From the NCBI RefSeq assembly GCF_002575655.3, contig NC_053041.3, forward strand, positions 118,574,318-118,638,317: DNA of 64,000 nt, read 5' to 3'. The position numbers and the translations under genes were made by a program. This document shows positions 23,111 through 35,580 of the stretch, piece by piece (position 1 is the first letter of the stretch; each line of letters starts with the position of its first letter). The notes beneath the pieces are model-generated. The model made no database searches and had not been told where the DNA came from. It was given only the letters and a program-made list of their open reading frames with translations. This DNA is from Aegilops tauschii subsp. strangulata. Lineage: Eukaryota > Streptophyta > Magnoliopsida > Poales > Poaceae.

Positions 23111-24140
23111 TCATGTTTAATCCATGCAAGTGAAATTTCTTATGAATTAGAATTAGAAAGTAGCCAATCACATATTTCATATATCCATCATACATGCCCA
23201 ACTTACATAGGTTCAACCACCATTGCATAATTCAAATCACAGTAGCATTTATCCAAGCATTACATAAGTACAAAATTAAAACAAGAACCACAATAGCATT
23301 AAAAAGGTAAAGAGAGAGGCAAAACACATTCTTGTGGGTCTAAAATAAGTGTCTTACCCTCACCCTAACGTCATCTCCCTGAGGCGACTTGAGGGTTCCC
23401 AACCCTAGCGCCGCTAACCCCCTCCTCCTACCACTTCGCCGCCGCCTCAGGTGCGCTTCCGGCTTGCGTGCGCATCTCCAATTAATGATGGTGGCGGTGG
23501 GGATCTAACTGCTCCGCATCTCGTGGAGGGCCTAGGGCGGGGGGCCCGAATGGTGAGCCCGGTGTGGCCCCCTCGGTGGGTGGCGTCGGTGGGCACTGGC
23601 TAGCTATCCTCTTGGTTGTGCGGGTAGCAAGGGGGTGGCGGGCATGGGTCGCGACCTGGTGGTCTCCTAGCGGACCGCGTCGGCGTCATGTGGAGAGGGC
23701 CTGGCCCATCTTGCCCAATCTACTCGATCCCCTTTCAATTCCGGTGGTCGGAGTCCTCTTGGTATTGTCCTTGGGCTCAAATTGATGGGAGCTTAAGGAT
23801 GTGAGTGGGAACCGGGGTAACCCCCCGATCCCCTCCTTGCAGGCTTCATTGAGGTTCCCCTCCTCCTCTTCCTGCCCCTTGCTTAGTGGTGAAGACCTTG
23901 GTTCCCTGTTTGGGCGGTGATGGCGTTGTGACATCATGTTCCTTCTTCGACGCGTCGTCCGGGGATAGCAGTGGTGGAGGGTGCGTAGTGGTGGTTCTGG
24001 TGGTGGCGGCTTGGCTCTTTTCTCTCCGACATCACGCCTTGCCGCATGTGTGGAGGGTCCCTGCCGGTGTCGATGGCAAGTCGTTGTCCTTCAGTTCGGG
24101 CGTGAGGGGGTCGAGTTTCCTCTGCGGTGGCAGCAGTACC
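23111..24140. other. Non-coding, GC-rich right part, interrupted by the Angela element
   Basis: AT-rich to about 23330, then GC-rich with GGTGGCGG/CCGCC runs. The composition is reminiscent of a LINE 5' leader or a gene leader, but I see no reverse transcriptase, domain or splice pattern. The Angela LTR begins at 24141. The last five bases GTACC (24136-24140) would be its target duplication, but the other flank is outside the window. Confidence 0.4.
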
Positions 24141-24595
24141 TGTTGGGGAACGTAGTAATTCAAAATTTTTTCTATGATCACGCAAGATCTATCTAGGAGA
24201 AGCATAGCAATGAGACGGGAGAGTGTGTCTATGTACCCTCGTAGACCGAAGCGGAAGCGTTATGTCAATGCGGTTGATGTAGTCGAACGTCTTCACGATC
24301 CAACCAATCCAAGTACCGAACGTATGGCACCTCCGTGTTCAGCACACGTTCAGCTCGATGATGTCCCTCGAGCTCTTGATCCAGTAGAGGGTCGAGGGAG
24401 AGTTCCGTCAGCACGACGGCGTGGCAACGGTGTTGGTGATGTGATCCGCGCAGGGCTTCGCCTAAGCACTATGACGCTATGACCGGAGGAGTAAACTGTG
24501 AAGGGGCACCGCACACGGCTAAGACAAATCTTGGTGTGCCTTTGGGGTGCCCCTGCTCATGTATATAAAGGAGGGGGGAGAGAGGCCGGCGGCCA
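24141..24595 (-). repeat. Angela-like 3' LTR, outer part
   Basis: Matches 57860 onward nearly base for base (TGTTGGGGAACGTAGTAATT...), with small indels such as an extra GTGT near 24223. It breaks off at GGCGGCCA where CACTA-2 begins. It contains TATATAAAG at about 24562. Confidence 0.93.
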
Positions 24596-24609
24596 CACTA
24601 CTAGGAAAA

Positions 24610-25000
24610 GGCTTATATAGAAGTTTACCAGTAGCGTGTGTTTTGGTTCCCACCCTACTGATAATTACCAGTAGCGTATGTTATAAAGCGTGCTACTGGT
24701 ACAACTTAGCAGCAGCGTGGGTCTCTAGAGGGCACGCTACTGGTAAGTTTGCCACACCACACCACCCGACCAAAAAATATTAGCAGCGTTTGTAGTCTAA
24801 CCAGCGCTACTGTTAAGGAAATATCTGTAGCACCTGTTCACCTAGACGCGCTACTGCTATTTCTTTTATGTGTAAACTTTTACCAATAGCGTGGTTTTTG
24901 AACAACCGCTATAGCTAGTTTTACTTACCAGTAGATATTTTGGCTGGCACTCATAGTAGTAGTGTGCTTTGGTGCCCTGCGCTACTGCTATGGTCGCCAG
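24610..25000 (+). repeat. CACTA-2 left subterminal repeats
   Basis: ACCAGTAGCGTG and its complement (CACGCTACTGGTAA, GCGCTACTG) recur about every 30-50 bases (24630, 24667, 24693, 24712, 24736, 24786, 24806 and on). The right end (51100-51330) has the same unit. They are the presumed binding sites of the element's TNP1-type protein. Confidence 0.88.
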
Positions 25001-25586
25001 CCAAAATATTTGCCACCTTTTCCCCCTCTTCTTCCTCTTCCACCCCCATTTCTTCCTTTCAATGCTTCCCCTCTTCTTTGCCCCTCCACCACCCCCTCCA
25101 TTAATGCCCTCCCTCCTTCCTCTTTCTTTCTTTTGCCCCTCCTCCCCTTCTCTTCTTTGCCCCTCCACCAGCCCCTCCGTTAATGCCCTCCCTCCTCCCT
25201 CTCTAGCTCTCTCTCTCCCTAGCTAGTTGGAGCTATATATATGTAGGTACCTCACTATCTAGAGCTACTAGCTAATTATAAGAAGGTGCTCGATATCCCT
25301 CTCGACAAATAGGTGAGCAAAAAAGAGTTGTGCAAGAATGGAAATATGTGTGTATGGATTAGGACCGAAACTATGTGCGATATGAATATACCGAATTGTG
25401 TGTGGCATGTGAGTGACATGAGTTGCCTATGTTTTTCCGAAATGCCGATTCAATTCCGTTTCAGCGAATTTCTGGCAAACTCAATATGTCCTATGTTTAG
25501 CGAAGGTCATGCCGAATTTTTGTATGAATTTGATCCATGCATGCATATATACGTGGTTATAATATTTGCTCCGCGTGCAGGTGATC
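25001..25586 (+). promoter_or_regulatory. Leader region and TATA box of the CACTA-2 TNP2 unit
   Basis: A pyrimidine-rich stretch (25015-25220) leads to TATATATAT at 25234-25242, the likely TATA box. The leader at about 25430-25520 is clearly similar to the left arm of the foldback at 45977-46174 (both contain AAGGTCATGCCGAA). A GTGCAG acceptor at 25575-25580 precedes the first TNP2 codons. Confidence 0.5.
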
Positions 25587-26472
25587 ATGAAGGTCAATGT
25601 AAGGATGGTGGAAAGATACTGGCAATCCGCTGTGGACAACATGTATGAAAAAAGACTGAAGGATGTTGTATGTCCGTGTCGAAAATGCAAAGGAATAGTC
25701 AGTCTCGACCCATTTGAGGGTGGTACATTCAAGGCGCACCTGCTCATGCATGGTTTCATGGATAAGTGAAGATGATGATGATGATGATGATGAGGACGTC
25801 GACGGGGCAGGAAATAACGACATGGGGCCACCAGACGAAGAGATGACCAATTATGTGCCCGAAGAGGAAGACAGCCTCGGAAATGTCGATGGCGAAGAGA
25901 CAGTTCAAGGCGGAGAAGATGCGGACACGCCGCCGTCTTCATCGCAACTAAGTTCAGCCATGCGGGACCCACATGTTCGAGACCTGCTTCGCAAGAAGAC
26001 GACTAGCGACAGAGCTGCTTCTAGAGAGGAGGCCAAACTGGCGCAACTGGAGGTAGACTCGATGACTCCTTTGTATGATGGTTGCAATCCCGAGGTGACC
26101 CGCTTGAGTTTCACACTAGAACTTCTAAAGACGAAGGCAAAAAACAAATGGGCAGATGCAAGTCTGGAGGAGCTTCCGAAGTATCTGAAGAAGGTTCTTC
26201 CCGCGGGAAGCCTGTGTCCTACTAGTGTCGAGGAGGCAAAGAAAATCGTGTGCCCTCTAGATCTGCCACACATTAGATATCACACATGCATCAATGATTG
26301 CATCATATATCGGAACAAGCACGCGGAAAAAACCATCTGTCCAAAGTGCAATGCTTCACGATATAAAAAGGCCGGAAAGAAAGCTCCACAGAAAGTTGTA
26401 TGGTACTTTCCGATCACTCCGCGTCTACATCGGTATTTCATAGATCCTAAGGAAGCAAATCTTATGCGCTGG
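25587..26472 (+). pseudogene. TNP2: CACTA-2 TNP2 transposase, 5' part
   Basis: The ATG at 25587 begins a transposase-associated domain (VCPCRKC, then HLLMHGF). The first frame ends at TGA 25767-25769. The frame one step away continues with an acidic run (EDDDDDDDEDVDG), then the region ending in PKEANLMRW. There the SIRE-like Copia element interrupts the gene, with GCTGG duplicated at 26468-26472 and 35576-35580. The order of domains is the same as in the CACTA-1 protein, but sequence identity is low, so the two elements belong to different families. It is broken by the frameshift and the 9.1-kb insertion. Confidence 0.88.
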
Positions 26473-28087
26473 TGAAAGGATCGAGAAGAGGTGTCTAGAG
26501 GGGGGGGGTGAATAGACTCTAATAAAGAAAAGTTGAAGTTTTTAATCTCTTGAGTTGAAGTGGAGTATTAGCACAAGTTTAAACATTCACAATACATATC
26601 AAGCAAGCATGCGTGCATAGAAAGAGTATATGAGCAGCGGAAAGTAAGGCATGCAAGTTGCAAGAATGTAAAGGGATGGGATTGGAGTGTGCAAACGCAA
26701 TTTGAAGACACGGATATTTTTTTATCCGTGGTTCCGATAGGTGGTGCTATCGCACATCCACGTTGATGGAGACTTCAACCCACGAAGGGTAATGGTTGCG
26801 TGAGTCCACGGAGGACTCCACCCATGAAGGGTCCATGAAGAAGCAACCTTGTCTATCCCACCATGGCCGTCGCCCACGAAGGACTTGCCTCACTCAGGTA
26901 GATCATCACGAAGTAGGCGATCTCCTTGCCCTTACAAACTCCATGGTTCAACTCCACAATCTTGACGGAGGCTCCCAAGTGACACCTAGCCAATCTAGGA
27001 GAAACCACTCTCCAAGAAGTAACAAATGGTGTGTTGATGATGAACTCCTTGCTCTTGTGCTTCAAATGATAGTCTCCCCAACACTCAACTCTCTCTCATA
27101 GGATTGGATTTGGTAGAAAGAATATTTGAGTGGAAAGCAACTTGTTGAAGGCTAGAGATCAAGATTTATGTGGTTGGAATGGAATATCTTCACCTAAACA
27201 CAAGTGTAGGTGGTTCTCTCTCAGAAAATATGTATTGGAAGTGTAGGCATGTTCTGATGGCTCTCTCCACGAATGAAGAGTGGGTGGAGGGGTATATATA
27301 GCCTCCACACAAAATCTAACCGTTACACACAAATCACCAAACTCGGTGGGACCGATTCAGAGAACTCGGTCGGACCGATTTGGTTCATAATGTGACCGTT
27401 AGGCATTTCGGTGGGACCGACTGGATCAACTCGGTGGGACCGATGTGCTAGGGTTAGGGTAAATCCAATTCTCGATTTGACCGATTACACAAACTCGGTG
27501 AGACCGATTTGGGTAATAAGCGAAACAGAAAGTTGGCCAAGCAAACTCGGTGGGGCCGATTACATATCTCGGTGGGACCGAAGATATCTCAACGGGCAAC
27601 AGAGAGATTGCAAGCCCATCTCGGTGAGACCGAGATCCCATCGGTGAGACCGAATTGATTAGGGTTTCTAGCAGTGGCTATGTCAACTGAACTCGATGGC
27701 TCCTGATATGAAATTTCGGTGGGGCCGAGTTTGACTTTTTGGATTAGGACATATGTGGAAGTGAGAAAGTGGTTGAGGGCTTTGGAGCATATCACTAAGC
27801 ACTTTGAGCAAGCAAGCCATTAAGCAACACCTCATCCCTTCTTAATAGTATTGGCTTTTCCTATGGACTCAATGTGATCTTGGATCACTAAATAGAAAAT
27901 GTAGAGTCCTGAGCTTTGAGCTTGAGCCAATCCTTTGTCCTTAGCATCTTGAAGGGGTTCCACATCCTCTTGTCCATGCCACTCCATTGTTGAACTTATC
28001 TGAAACATACTAGGTAGAAGCATTAGTCCAACAAGAGATATGTTGACATTAATTACCAAAATCACCCAGGGAGCACTTGTGCTTTCA
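26473..28087 (-). repeat. SIRE-like Copia 3' LTR
   Basis: 1,615 bp. Contains a cluster of short repeats of the ACTCGGTGGGACCGAT type at about 27340-27660, also present in the partner LTR. A TATATATAG lies at 27293-27301 on the plus strand. Confidence 0.93.
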
Positions 28088-28101
28088 ATCTCCCCCTTTT
28101 T
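28088..28101 (-). other. Polypurine tract of the SIRE-like Copia element
   Basis: Minus strand reads AAAAAGGGGGAGAT directly next to the 3' LTR, the expected plus-strand primer site. Confidence 0.85.
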
Positions 28102-29971
28102 GGTAATTGATGACAAAATACATCAAAGCTTTTGGTAAAGATATAGAGAGCAATAAGCAAAGCTTTGGAAAGACATGTAACATGCGTAGGTTCCCCCTTT
28201 ATGTATGAAATCATGTAAATATGAAACATAGGAGCATGTGAATGCATAAGCATGACAGAGTAAGCCATGTGTTACATGTATCTTGGCTATATGCATCAGA
28301 GCAAATGATGTGAATATAGGAAATGTACCTTCATGCCCATGAGTCCTTCTTGCAAACAGTATGTACATCAGCAAGAAATCCTCATAGACATGACTGTGAT
28401 GCGTATACTTACCTTGTGGTCTTGAGTTGGCTTAGGAAGGAATGAACCTGAGTAAACATGGTTAAACAACACAGATACACCTACTAGCCAGAGCAAACAA
28501 AAGAAACCACAAGAGAACCAAGACTGGGATGACATGTATAGAGTGAGTACTGAGTACCCCATTGGGTATAGACATGTCCCCAAAGGTAAACATATGCCAT
28601 AAAATCAGAGATTTCCTTCCCTTAGATGTCTTGCTCCCCCTGAATCTTGCATGGGATATTGGGAGAAGATAGGGAACAGAAAATCAGAGCAAAAGAAAAA
28701 ACAACATAATTAATGCAAGCAATCAAATATGATCAAATATGAACATGTCTTTCCCCTCTTAAAGACATGTAATTTCTCTCCTCTTGAACACCAAGCATAT
28801 GAGGTCTGAGGTTTCTTACACACACTCCCCCTGAGTATCATCTCCCCCTATAGAAATGATTAAGCATAGAGCTTTGATGTGATCCCTCTCTCCCCCTTTG
28901 ACATCAATTTCCAAGAAGGGCTCTTCTGGATTTTTTTATTGCAAAAGGGTTTGGTCCTTGAGTCACAAAGCAAAGCGATTGTGATGCTGGTAGAGAACAA
29001 GAGTCATTGAGTGGAGCTGGAGCAAAAAGACTGCAGAAATAAGTGGCAAGTTGTCTTTTCTGTAGTGAAATCGGTAGCATCGAGTTGTGTGCTTCGGTGG
29101 CACCGAGAGAATTCGGTTGGGCCGAAGAAAACAGACTGGTGTGACCGAGTTCATCACAGTAAAACACTTGTCACCTCAGCTCACTAGGCACTTTAAGATC
29201 TCACAAGGATTTGCAAGGAATTAGCTGAAAGATTTGCAAGGAATTTGATGCAGAAAATGCAGAACAGAAAAGAGAAGAAAATATCTAGATGAAGTTTTTT
29301 TTGAAGGAGGAAACACAAGAGAACTTCATCTAGAATTGGGCGGTGACAAAGTCACCTATGTTAGAGTATATTGACTTAGGAGTCAAGTGAGATCACTTGA
29401 TCTTTGGTCATACTCATCGTTTAAGCTCAAAATGGGGTTACTATTTTTCGTTTAAGCTTCTTGATGTATTCACATCTTGTTGAGTTGCTTTATCCCATGA
29501 CTTGGAGTAAAGCTTCTCTAAGATGGAATAGCATACCTTGGGTGGTGGAGTTGATCTTGATCATGTAGTCGAACTTGTGTGGGTTGCTCAAGGTTGATGT
29601 AGCTCATCAAGAGTTGGGAGCACCACTTGGAGTTTGAGTTTATCTTCCTACATGGGTTAGCTTTGCAAGGAAGAGCACTTGTGTATCCAAAATGACAATC
29701 ATAAAATTTACATAGAATGAGTCAAAGGATATACTTGAGGGGTTTTGTGCTTCCTTGACTTCAACCACCATTGTATAGAGACTTGGTGATGTAGAGATTG
29801 CTCAAGATGTGAGTGAGTTGCAATCTCATGGGTTTAGATTCATCCAAGTACCTACAAGGGTTAGATAGCATGCAAGGGTGCAAAAGTATCCAAGACATAT
29901 AGATAGCATCATGAAAGAAATATCAAGGATTAGTCAAAGGCTCATGCCTTGCATGTATCCAAATGGAGTTC
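28102..29971 (-). other. 3' non-coding region of the SIRE-like Copia element
   Basis: About 1.9 kb between the RNase H end and the purine tract. Intact SIRE elements may carry an extra env-like ORF here, but I see only short unrelated ORFs. CACCGAG/CCGAGT motifs near 29090-29150 resemble the repeats of the LTR. Confidence 0.55.
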
Positions 29972-32900
29972 CTACTCCAAGTTTGAAGCATCAATGATGT
30001 TCAATACACCTCTCAAATGGCAAAAGACTTTCTCATCAAGCGGTTTGCTAAATATATCCGCTAATTGCTTATCGGTGCGAACATGCTTAAGATTAATGTC
30101 CCCTTTGGCAACATGGTCTCGAATGAAATGATGCCGAACTTCAATATGTTTAGTTTGAGAATGTTGCACGGGATTGTAAGTAATCTTAATAGCACTTTCA
30201 TTGTCACACAGCAATGGAACATGTTTCACATATATTCCATAATCTTTAAGATTTTGGGTCATCCAAAGTAATTGAGCACAACATGAACCAGCGGCAATGT
30301 ATTCCGCTTCGGCGGTGGATAAGGACCGAGTTTTGTTTCTTGGAGGACCAAGACACAAGAGATCTACCAAGAAATTGACAACTACCCGAAGTGGACTTTC
30401 TATCAACCTTGTCTCCGGCATAGTCTGAATCGGAGTAGCCAACAAGATCAAAGGAAGACCTCTTAGGATAGCAAATGCCAAAATTTGGTGTATGTATTAA
30501 GTATCTCACTATCCTTTTCACAGCCTTAAGATGACATTCTTTAGGTGCCGCTTGATATCGTGCACACATGCACACACTTAGCATAATATCGGGACAAGAG
30601 GCACATAGATATAACAATGAACCAATCATAGAGCGGTAAACTTTTTGATCCACGGGATCACCATCTTTGGTCAAATCAAGATATCCACTAGTAGGCATGG
30701 GTGTAGTCATACCTTTGCATTCTTGCATATTGAACTTCTTGAATAAATCCTTGGTGTACTTTTTTTGACAGACAAAGGTACCTTCCTTAGTTTGCTTGAT
30801 TTGCAAACCGAAAAAGAATTTGAGTTCACTCATCACAATCTCAAACTTCTCCGAACATTAGCTTTCCAAACTTCTCACTAAAATGAGGGTTAGTCGAACC
30901 AAATATAATATCATCAACATAAATTTGGCACACAAATAGTTCTCCATTAACCCTCTTAGTAAAAAGTGTAGAATCAGTTTTACCAATTTCAAAGCCTTTT
31001 TCAATAAGGAACTTGGTCAAGCATTTATACCACGCTCTAGGGGCTTGTTTAAGACCATAAAGGGCTTTGTGAAGTTTGTAGACATGATTAGGTTTCTTAG
31101 GATTGACAAAGCCGGGAGGTTGCTTAACATAAAGTTCCTCCTCAATTTCACCATTTAGAAAAGCACTTTTAATGTACATTTGGTACAAGGTGATATCATG
31201 GTGATTAGCATAAGAAAGTAAGATGCGAATGGACTCAAGTCCAGCAACGGGAGCATATGTCTCACCATAGTCCATACCTTCGACTTGAGTGTAGCCTTGG
31301 GCGACTAGGCGTGCTTTGTTGCGGACGACTTGACCATCTTCATCTTGCTTGTTGCGAAACACCCATTTGGTACCAATGATGTTGTGGTTGTTGTCGGGCT
31401 TCTTGACCAATGTCCATACTTGATTTCTCTCAAAGTTGTGTAGCTCTTCATGCATAGCGTTTATCCAATCCGGATCTTCCAATGCTTCTTCAACCTTCAT
31501 AGGTTCAATGCTAGAGATGAATGACTAATGTTCACAAAAATTAGCCAAATGAGTTTTAGAGCGAGTTATTCTCCCGGTTTGGATATCATTGTAGATTTGC
31601 TCGACGGGATGATCTTTGGCGATTCTTGCTCGAACTCGTGGGAGCTTTGGCTTGGCTCGGGGTGGAACATCTTCTTCATCTTGTTCTTCTTCTTGGCCTT
31701 CTTCATTATTGACGTCGTCATTCTCTTGTCGTGGTGGAGAAGGAGGTTGTTGATGTTCATCTTGGTGTGCTTCCTCATTTTCTTCGTCTTGGTGTGTCCC
31801 ACTTGTGGATGCTTCCGTATCAATTCTTGGTTCACCTTGTCGTGAGGTAGAAGCTTCCACTTGGACGGACGAGGTACTCTCCTTCACCTCCGTTGGACGA
31901 ATCTTGCCAATTGACAAGTCTTGGATTGCTTCCGAAGGGTCTTTATCTCCTACATCAATTGGCAATTGCTCTACTTGCGAGCCGTTAGATTCATCAAACT
32001 TCACATCAACCATCTCTTCAACCTTTCGGGTGAAATTGTTGTAGACATGGTAAGTGTGAGAGTTTGAGCCATAACCAAGTAGGAAACCTTCATGAGATTT
32101 AGGAGCAAATTTAGAACGACGATGCTTATCAAGAATGTAGCATTTTGAGCCAAATACTTGAAAGTATCCAACTTGGGGTTTGTTACCGCTGAGGAGCTCG
32201 TATGCTGTCTTGTCGAGTAGCTTGTGAAGATACAAGCGATTTGTTGCATGACAAGCTGTCTCAACCGCTTCCGCCCAAAAGTGTTTTGGAGTCTTGTACT
32301 CATCAAGCATCGTTCTTGCCATCTCAATAAGAGTCCGGTTCTTCCTCTCAACGACTCCATTTTGTTGAGGTGTGTACGTAGCCGAGAACTCATGTGAAAT
32401 CCCCTCTTCGTCAAGAAAGGTATCGACATTTGCGTTCTTGAACTCCGTTCCGTTGTCGCTCCGAACCTTCTTGATCTTCACGTCAAATTGATTTTGGGCC
32501 TTCCTAGAGAAGTTTTTGAAGATCTTTTGGACCTGCGATTTGTCATCAAAAAAGAACACCCACGTAAATCTTGAAAAATCATCAACTATGACTAGTCCAA
32601 ACGAGTTACCACCGAGACTCTTGTAGGCATTTGGACCAAAGAGATCCATGTGAAGTAGCTCGAGTGGTCTTCTCGTGGTCATGATGTTCTTCGCGTGATG
32701 ACTTCCTCCAATTTGTTTCCCTGCCTGACAAGCACTACAAAGTCTATCCTTGTCAAATATGACATCTTTTACTCCAAGGATATGATCACCTTTAATAAGC
32801 TTATCAAGATTTCGCATACCCACATGACCTAGCCTTCTATTCCACAACCAACCCTTAGAAGATTTAGCAATTAAGCAAGTTCTAGGTTGAGCCTTTTTAG

Positions 32901-33909
32901 TGAAATCAACAATGTAAAGATCACCTCTACGTATACCGGTAAAGACCATTTTATGATTGTCTCTTTGAAACACTTGGCAATCTACCTCAGTAAACAGAAC
33001 ATTGAAACCGAAATCAGCAAGTCTAGATACTGAAAGTAAATTGTACACAAGGGATTCAACGAGCATGACATTTTGTATGGAGCTATCATGTGAGATGGCC
33101 ACCTTACCGAGGCCAACCACCTTACCCTTTGAGTTATCACCAAAAGTGACATATTTTCGAGGGCCGTCGTTTTTAGCAAGCTCACGGAACATATCTTTAT
33201 CTCTGGTCATATGATCAGTACATTCACTATCAAGGACCCATTCCTTTCCTCCAGCCATGTAGCCGCGAAGATTTTCCATAAGACCAAAGTGTCTCATTGC
33301 ATCATCAAGATCATAGTCACTATCATCATCATCCTCATCATAGTATCCATGTTCAACATCATCTTGTGATTGATCAACTCCTAGAGAGGGTAATTCATTA
33401 GATAAATGATCACTTCTATGGTTTTCTTTATGGATTCTAATAGCTTCAGAAATGATATTGCTAATGATCCCAACATCTCCTATGGCACGCATGAGATTTG
33501 TAAGCTCAAATAGACAATCACCAAAGCTAGGATCACTAGAATTCATCTTACTCAAGGCAATAGACTTATGGAGAATTTCGTCTAAATTTTTCAAGGAATA
33601 ATCTGGGAATCGTTCCTCAAGAAATCTCCATATAGCATAGGCACAATCAAGAGTAGGCAAACTAGCAATCAAATTTTCGGGCAATCCTCTTATGATAAGA
33701 TTGATAGTTCTAAGATTGCGAATCATGTCAAGATCCTCTTCGGGTGTGGGATGCAAAGGATTAATATGAGGTGCACAAGGGCTAGTAATGTACTAGTTCA
33801 AATGATATTCATTGAAAATCTCAAGCATTTCATTTTTCCACTCATGAAAATATTCTCCATCAAGAACAGGCACTCTACGTCTAAGACTCCCCAAAGTAGA
33901 CACATCCAT
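29972..33909 (-). pseudogene. Gag-Pol polyprotein of the SIRE-like Copia element, broken
   Basis: Translation would begin at the ATG at 33907-33909. The frame is cut by TAG at 33793-33795 and TAG at 31525-31527, then by frameshifts near 30840 and 30320. In order: a shortened Gag without a visible CCHC zinc knuckle; a protease remnant where the usual DSG triad reads DSE (VLDSECTDHM); integrase with HxxxxH/CxxC-type N-terminus and core motifs (LLHMDLFGP, RSDNGTEF, NGVVERKNRTL); reverse transcriptase with intact YVDD but a changed first catalytic block (YIKSAFLNG); and RNase H with SLSTAEAEYIAA. The polyprotein normally builds the particle and copies and integrates the element. With these lesions it cannot act on its own. 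Confidence 0.88.
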
Positions 33910-33944
33910 TTTCCTCCAAAGGTGTTTAAACCAAGGCAATGGAG

Positions 33945-33962
33945 ACCAATGCTCTGATACCA
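33945..33962 (-). other. Primer binding site of the SIRE-like Copia element
   Basis: Minus strand TGGTATCAGAGCATTGGT, two bases inside the 5' LTR. It is complementary to the 3' end of initiator-methionine tRNA, as in plant Copia elements. Confidence 0.9.
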
Positions 33963-33964
33963 AT

Positions 33965-35575
33965 TGAAAGGATCGAGAAGAGGTGTCTAGAGGGGGGTGA
34001 ATAGACTCTAATCAAGAAAAGTTGCAGTTTTTAATCTCTTGATTTGAAGTGGAGTATTAGCACAAGTTTAAACATTCACAATACATATCAAGCAAGCATG
34101 CGAGCATACAAAGAGTATATGAGCAGCGGAAAGTAAGACATGCAAGTTGCAAGAATGTAAAGGGATGGGATTGGAGTGTGCAAACACAATTTGAAGACAC
34201 ATAGATTTTTTATCCGTGGTTCCAATAGGTGGTGCTATCGTACATCCACGTTGATGGAGACTTCAACCCACGAAGGGTAAAGGTTGCGCGAGTCCATTGA
34301 GGGCTCCACCCACGAAGGGTCCACGAAGAAGCAACCTTGTCTATCCCACCATGGCCATCGCCCACGAAGGACTTGCCTCACTCGGGTAGATCTTCACGAA
34401 GTAGGCGATCTCCTTGCCCTTACAAACTCCTTGGTTCAACTCCACAATCTTGACGGAGGCTCCCAAGTGACACCTAGCCAATCTAGGAGACACCACTCTC
34501 CAAGAAGTAACAAATGGTGTGTTGATGATGAACTCCTCGCTCTTGTGCTTCAAATGATAGTTTCCCCAACACTCAACTCTCTCTCATAGGATTGGATTTG
34601 GTAGAAAGAAGATTTGAGTGGAAAGCAACTTGGGGAAGGCCAGAGATCAATATTTATGTGGTTGGAATGGAATATCTTCACCTCAACACAAGTGTAGGTG
34701 GTTCTCTCTCAGAAAATATGTATTGGAAGTGTAGGCATGTTCTGATGGCTCTCTCCACGAATGAAGAGTGGGTGGAGGGGTATATATAGCCTCCACACAA
34801 AATCTAACCATTACACACAAATCACCAAACTCGGTGGGACCGATTCAGAGAACTCGGTCGGACCAATTTGGTTCATAATGTGACCGTTAGGCATTTTGGT
34901 GGGACCGACTGGATCAACTCGGTGGGACCGATGTGCTAGGGTTAGGGTAAATCCAATTCTCGGTTTAACCGATTACACAAACTCGGTGAGACCGATTTGG
35001 GTAATAAGCGAAACAGAAAGTTGGCCAAGCAAACTCGGTGGGGCCGATTACATATCTCGGTGGGACCGAAGATATCTCAACGGGAAACAGAGAGATTGCA
35101 AGCCCATCTCGGTGAGACCGAGATCCCATCGGTGAGACCGAATTGATTAGGGTTTGTGGCAGTGGCTATGTCAACTGAACTTGGTGGCTCCAGATATGAA
35201 ATTTCGGTGGGGCCGAGTTTGACTTTTTGGATTAGGACATATGTGGAAGTGAGAAAGTGGTTGAGGGCTTTGGAGCATATCACTAAGCACTTTGAGCAAG
35301 CAAGCCATTAAGCAACACCTCATCCCTTCTTAATAGTATTGGCTTTTCCTATGGACTCAATGTGATCTTGGATCACTAAATAGAAAATGTAGAGTCCTGA
35401 GCTTTGAGCTTGAGCCAATCCTTTGTCCTTAGCATCTTGAAGGGGTTCCACATCCTCTTGTCCATGCCACTCCATTGCTAAACTTATCTGAAACATACTA
35501 GGTAGAAGCATTAGTCCAACAAGAGATATGTTGACATTAATTACCAAAATCACCCAGGGAGCACTTGTGCTTTCA
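33965..35575 (-). repeat. SIRE-like Copia 5' LTR
   Basis: 1,611 bp, colinear with 26473-28087 with scattered substitutions and small indels (for example a shorter G-run at the start). Carries the same ACTCGGTGGGACCGAT cluster at about 34830-35140. Confidence 0.93.
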
Positions 35576-35580
35576 GCTGG

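Larger units (their letters stand above)
26473..35575 (-). mobile_element. SIRE/Maximus-like Copia LTR retrotransposon, 9,103 bp
   Basis: The LTRs are 26473-28087 and 33965-35575, starting TGAAAGGATCGAG and ending CTTTCA. A perfect five-base target duplication GCTGG flanks the element. The primer site lies beside the right LTR and the purine tract beside the left, so the element runs on the minus strand. One interior reading path encodes Gag, protease, integrase, reverse transcriptase and RNase H in Copia order. About 1.9 kb between RNase H and the purine tract is non-coding. The LTRs differ at scattered positions and by small indels, so the insertion is not recent. Confidence 0.93.

Noticed and set aside
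25313..25648. 111-codon ORF upstream of CACTA-2 TNP2
   Set aside because: It overlaps the leader and the intron-acceptor region, has no domain, and the TNP2 start at 25587 is in another frame.
27340..27660. Regularly recurring ACTCGGTGGGACCGAT units, superficially CRISPR-like
   Set aside because: Spacing and orientation are irregular, and the block is part of a retrotransposon LTR present in two copies. This is plant DNA.
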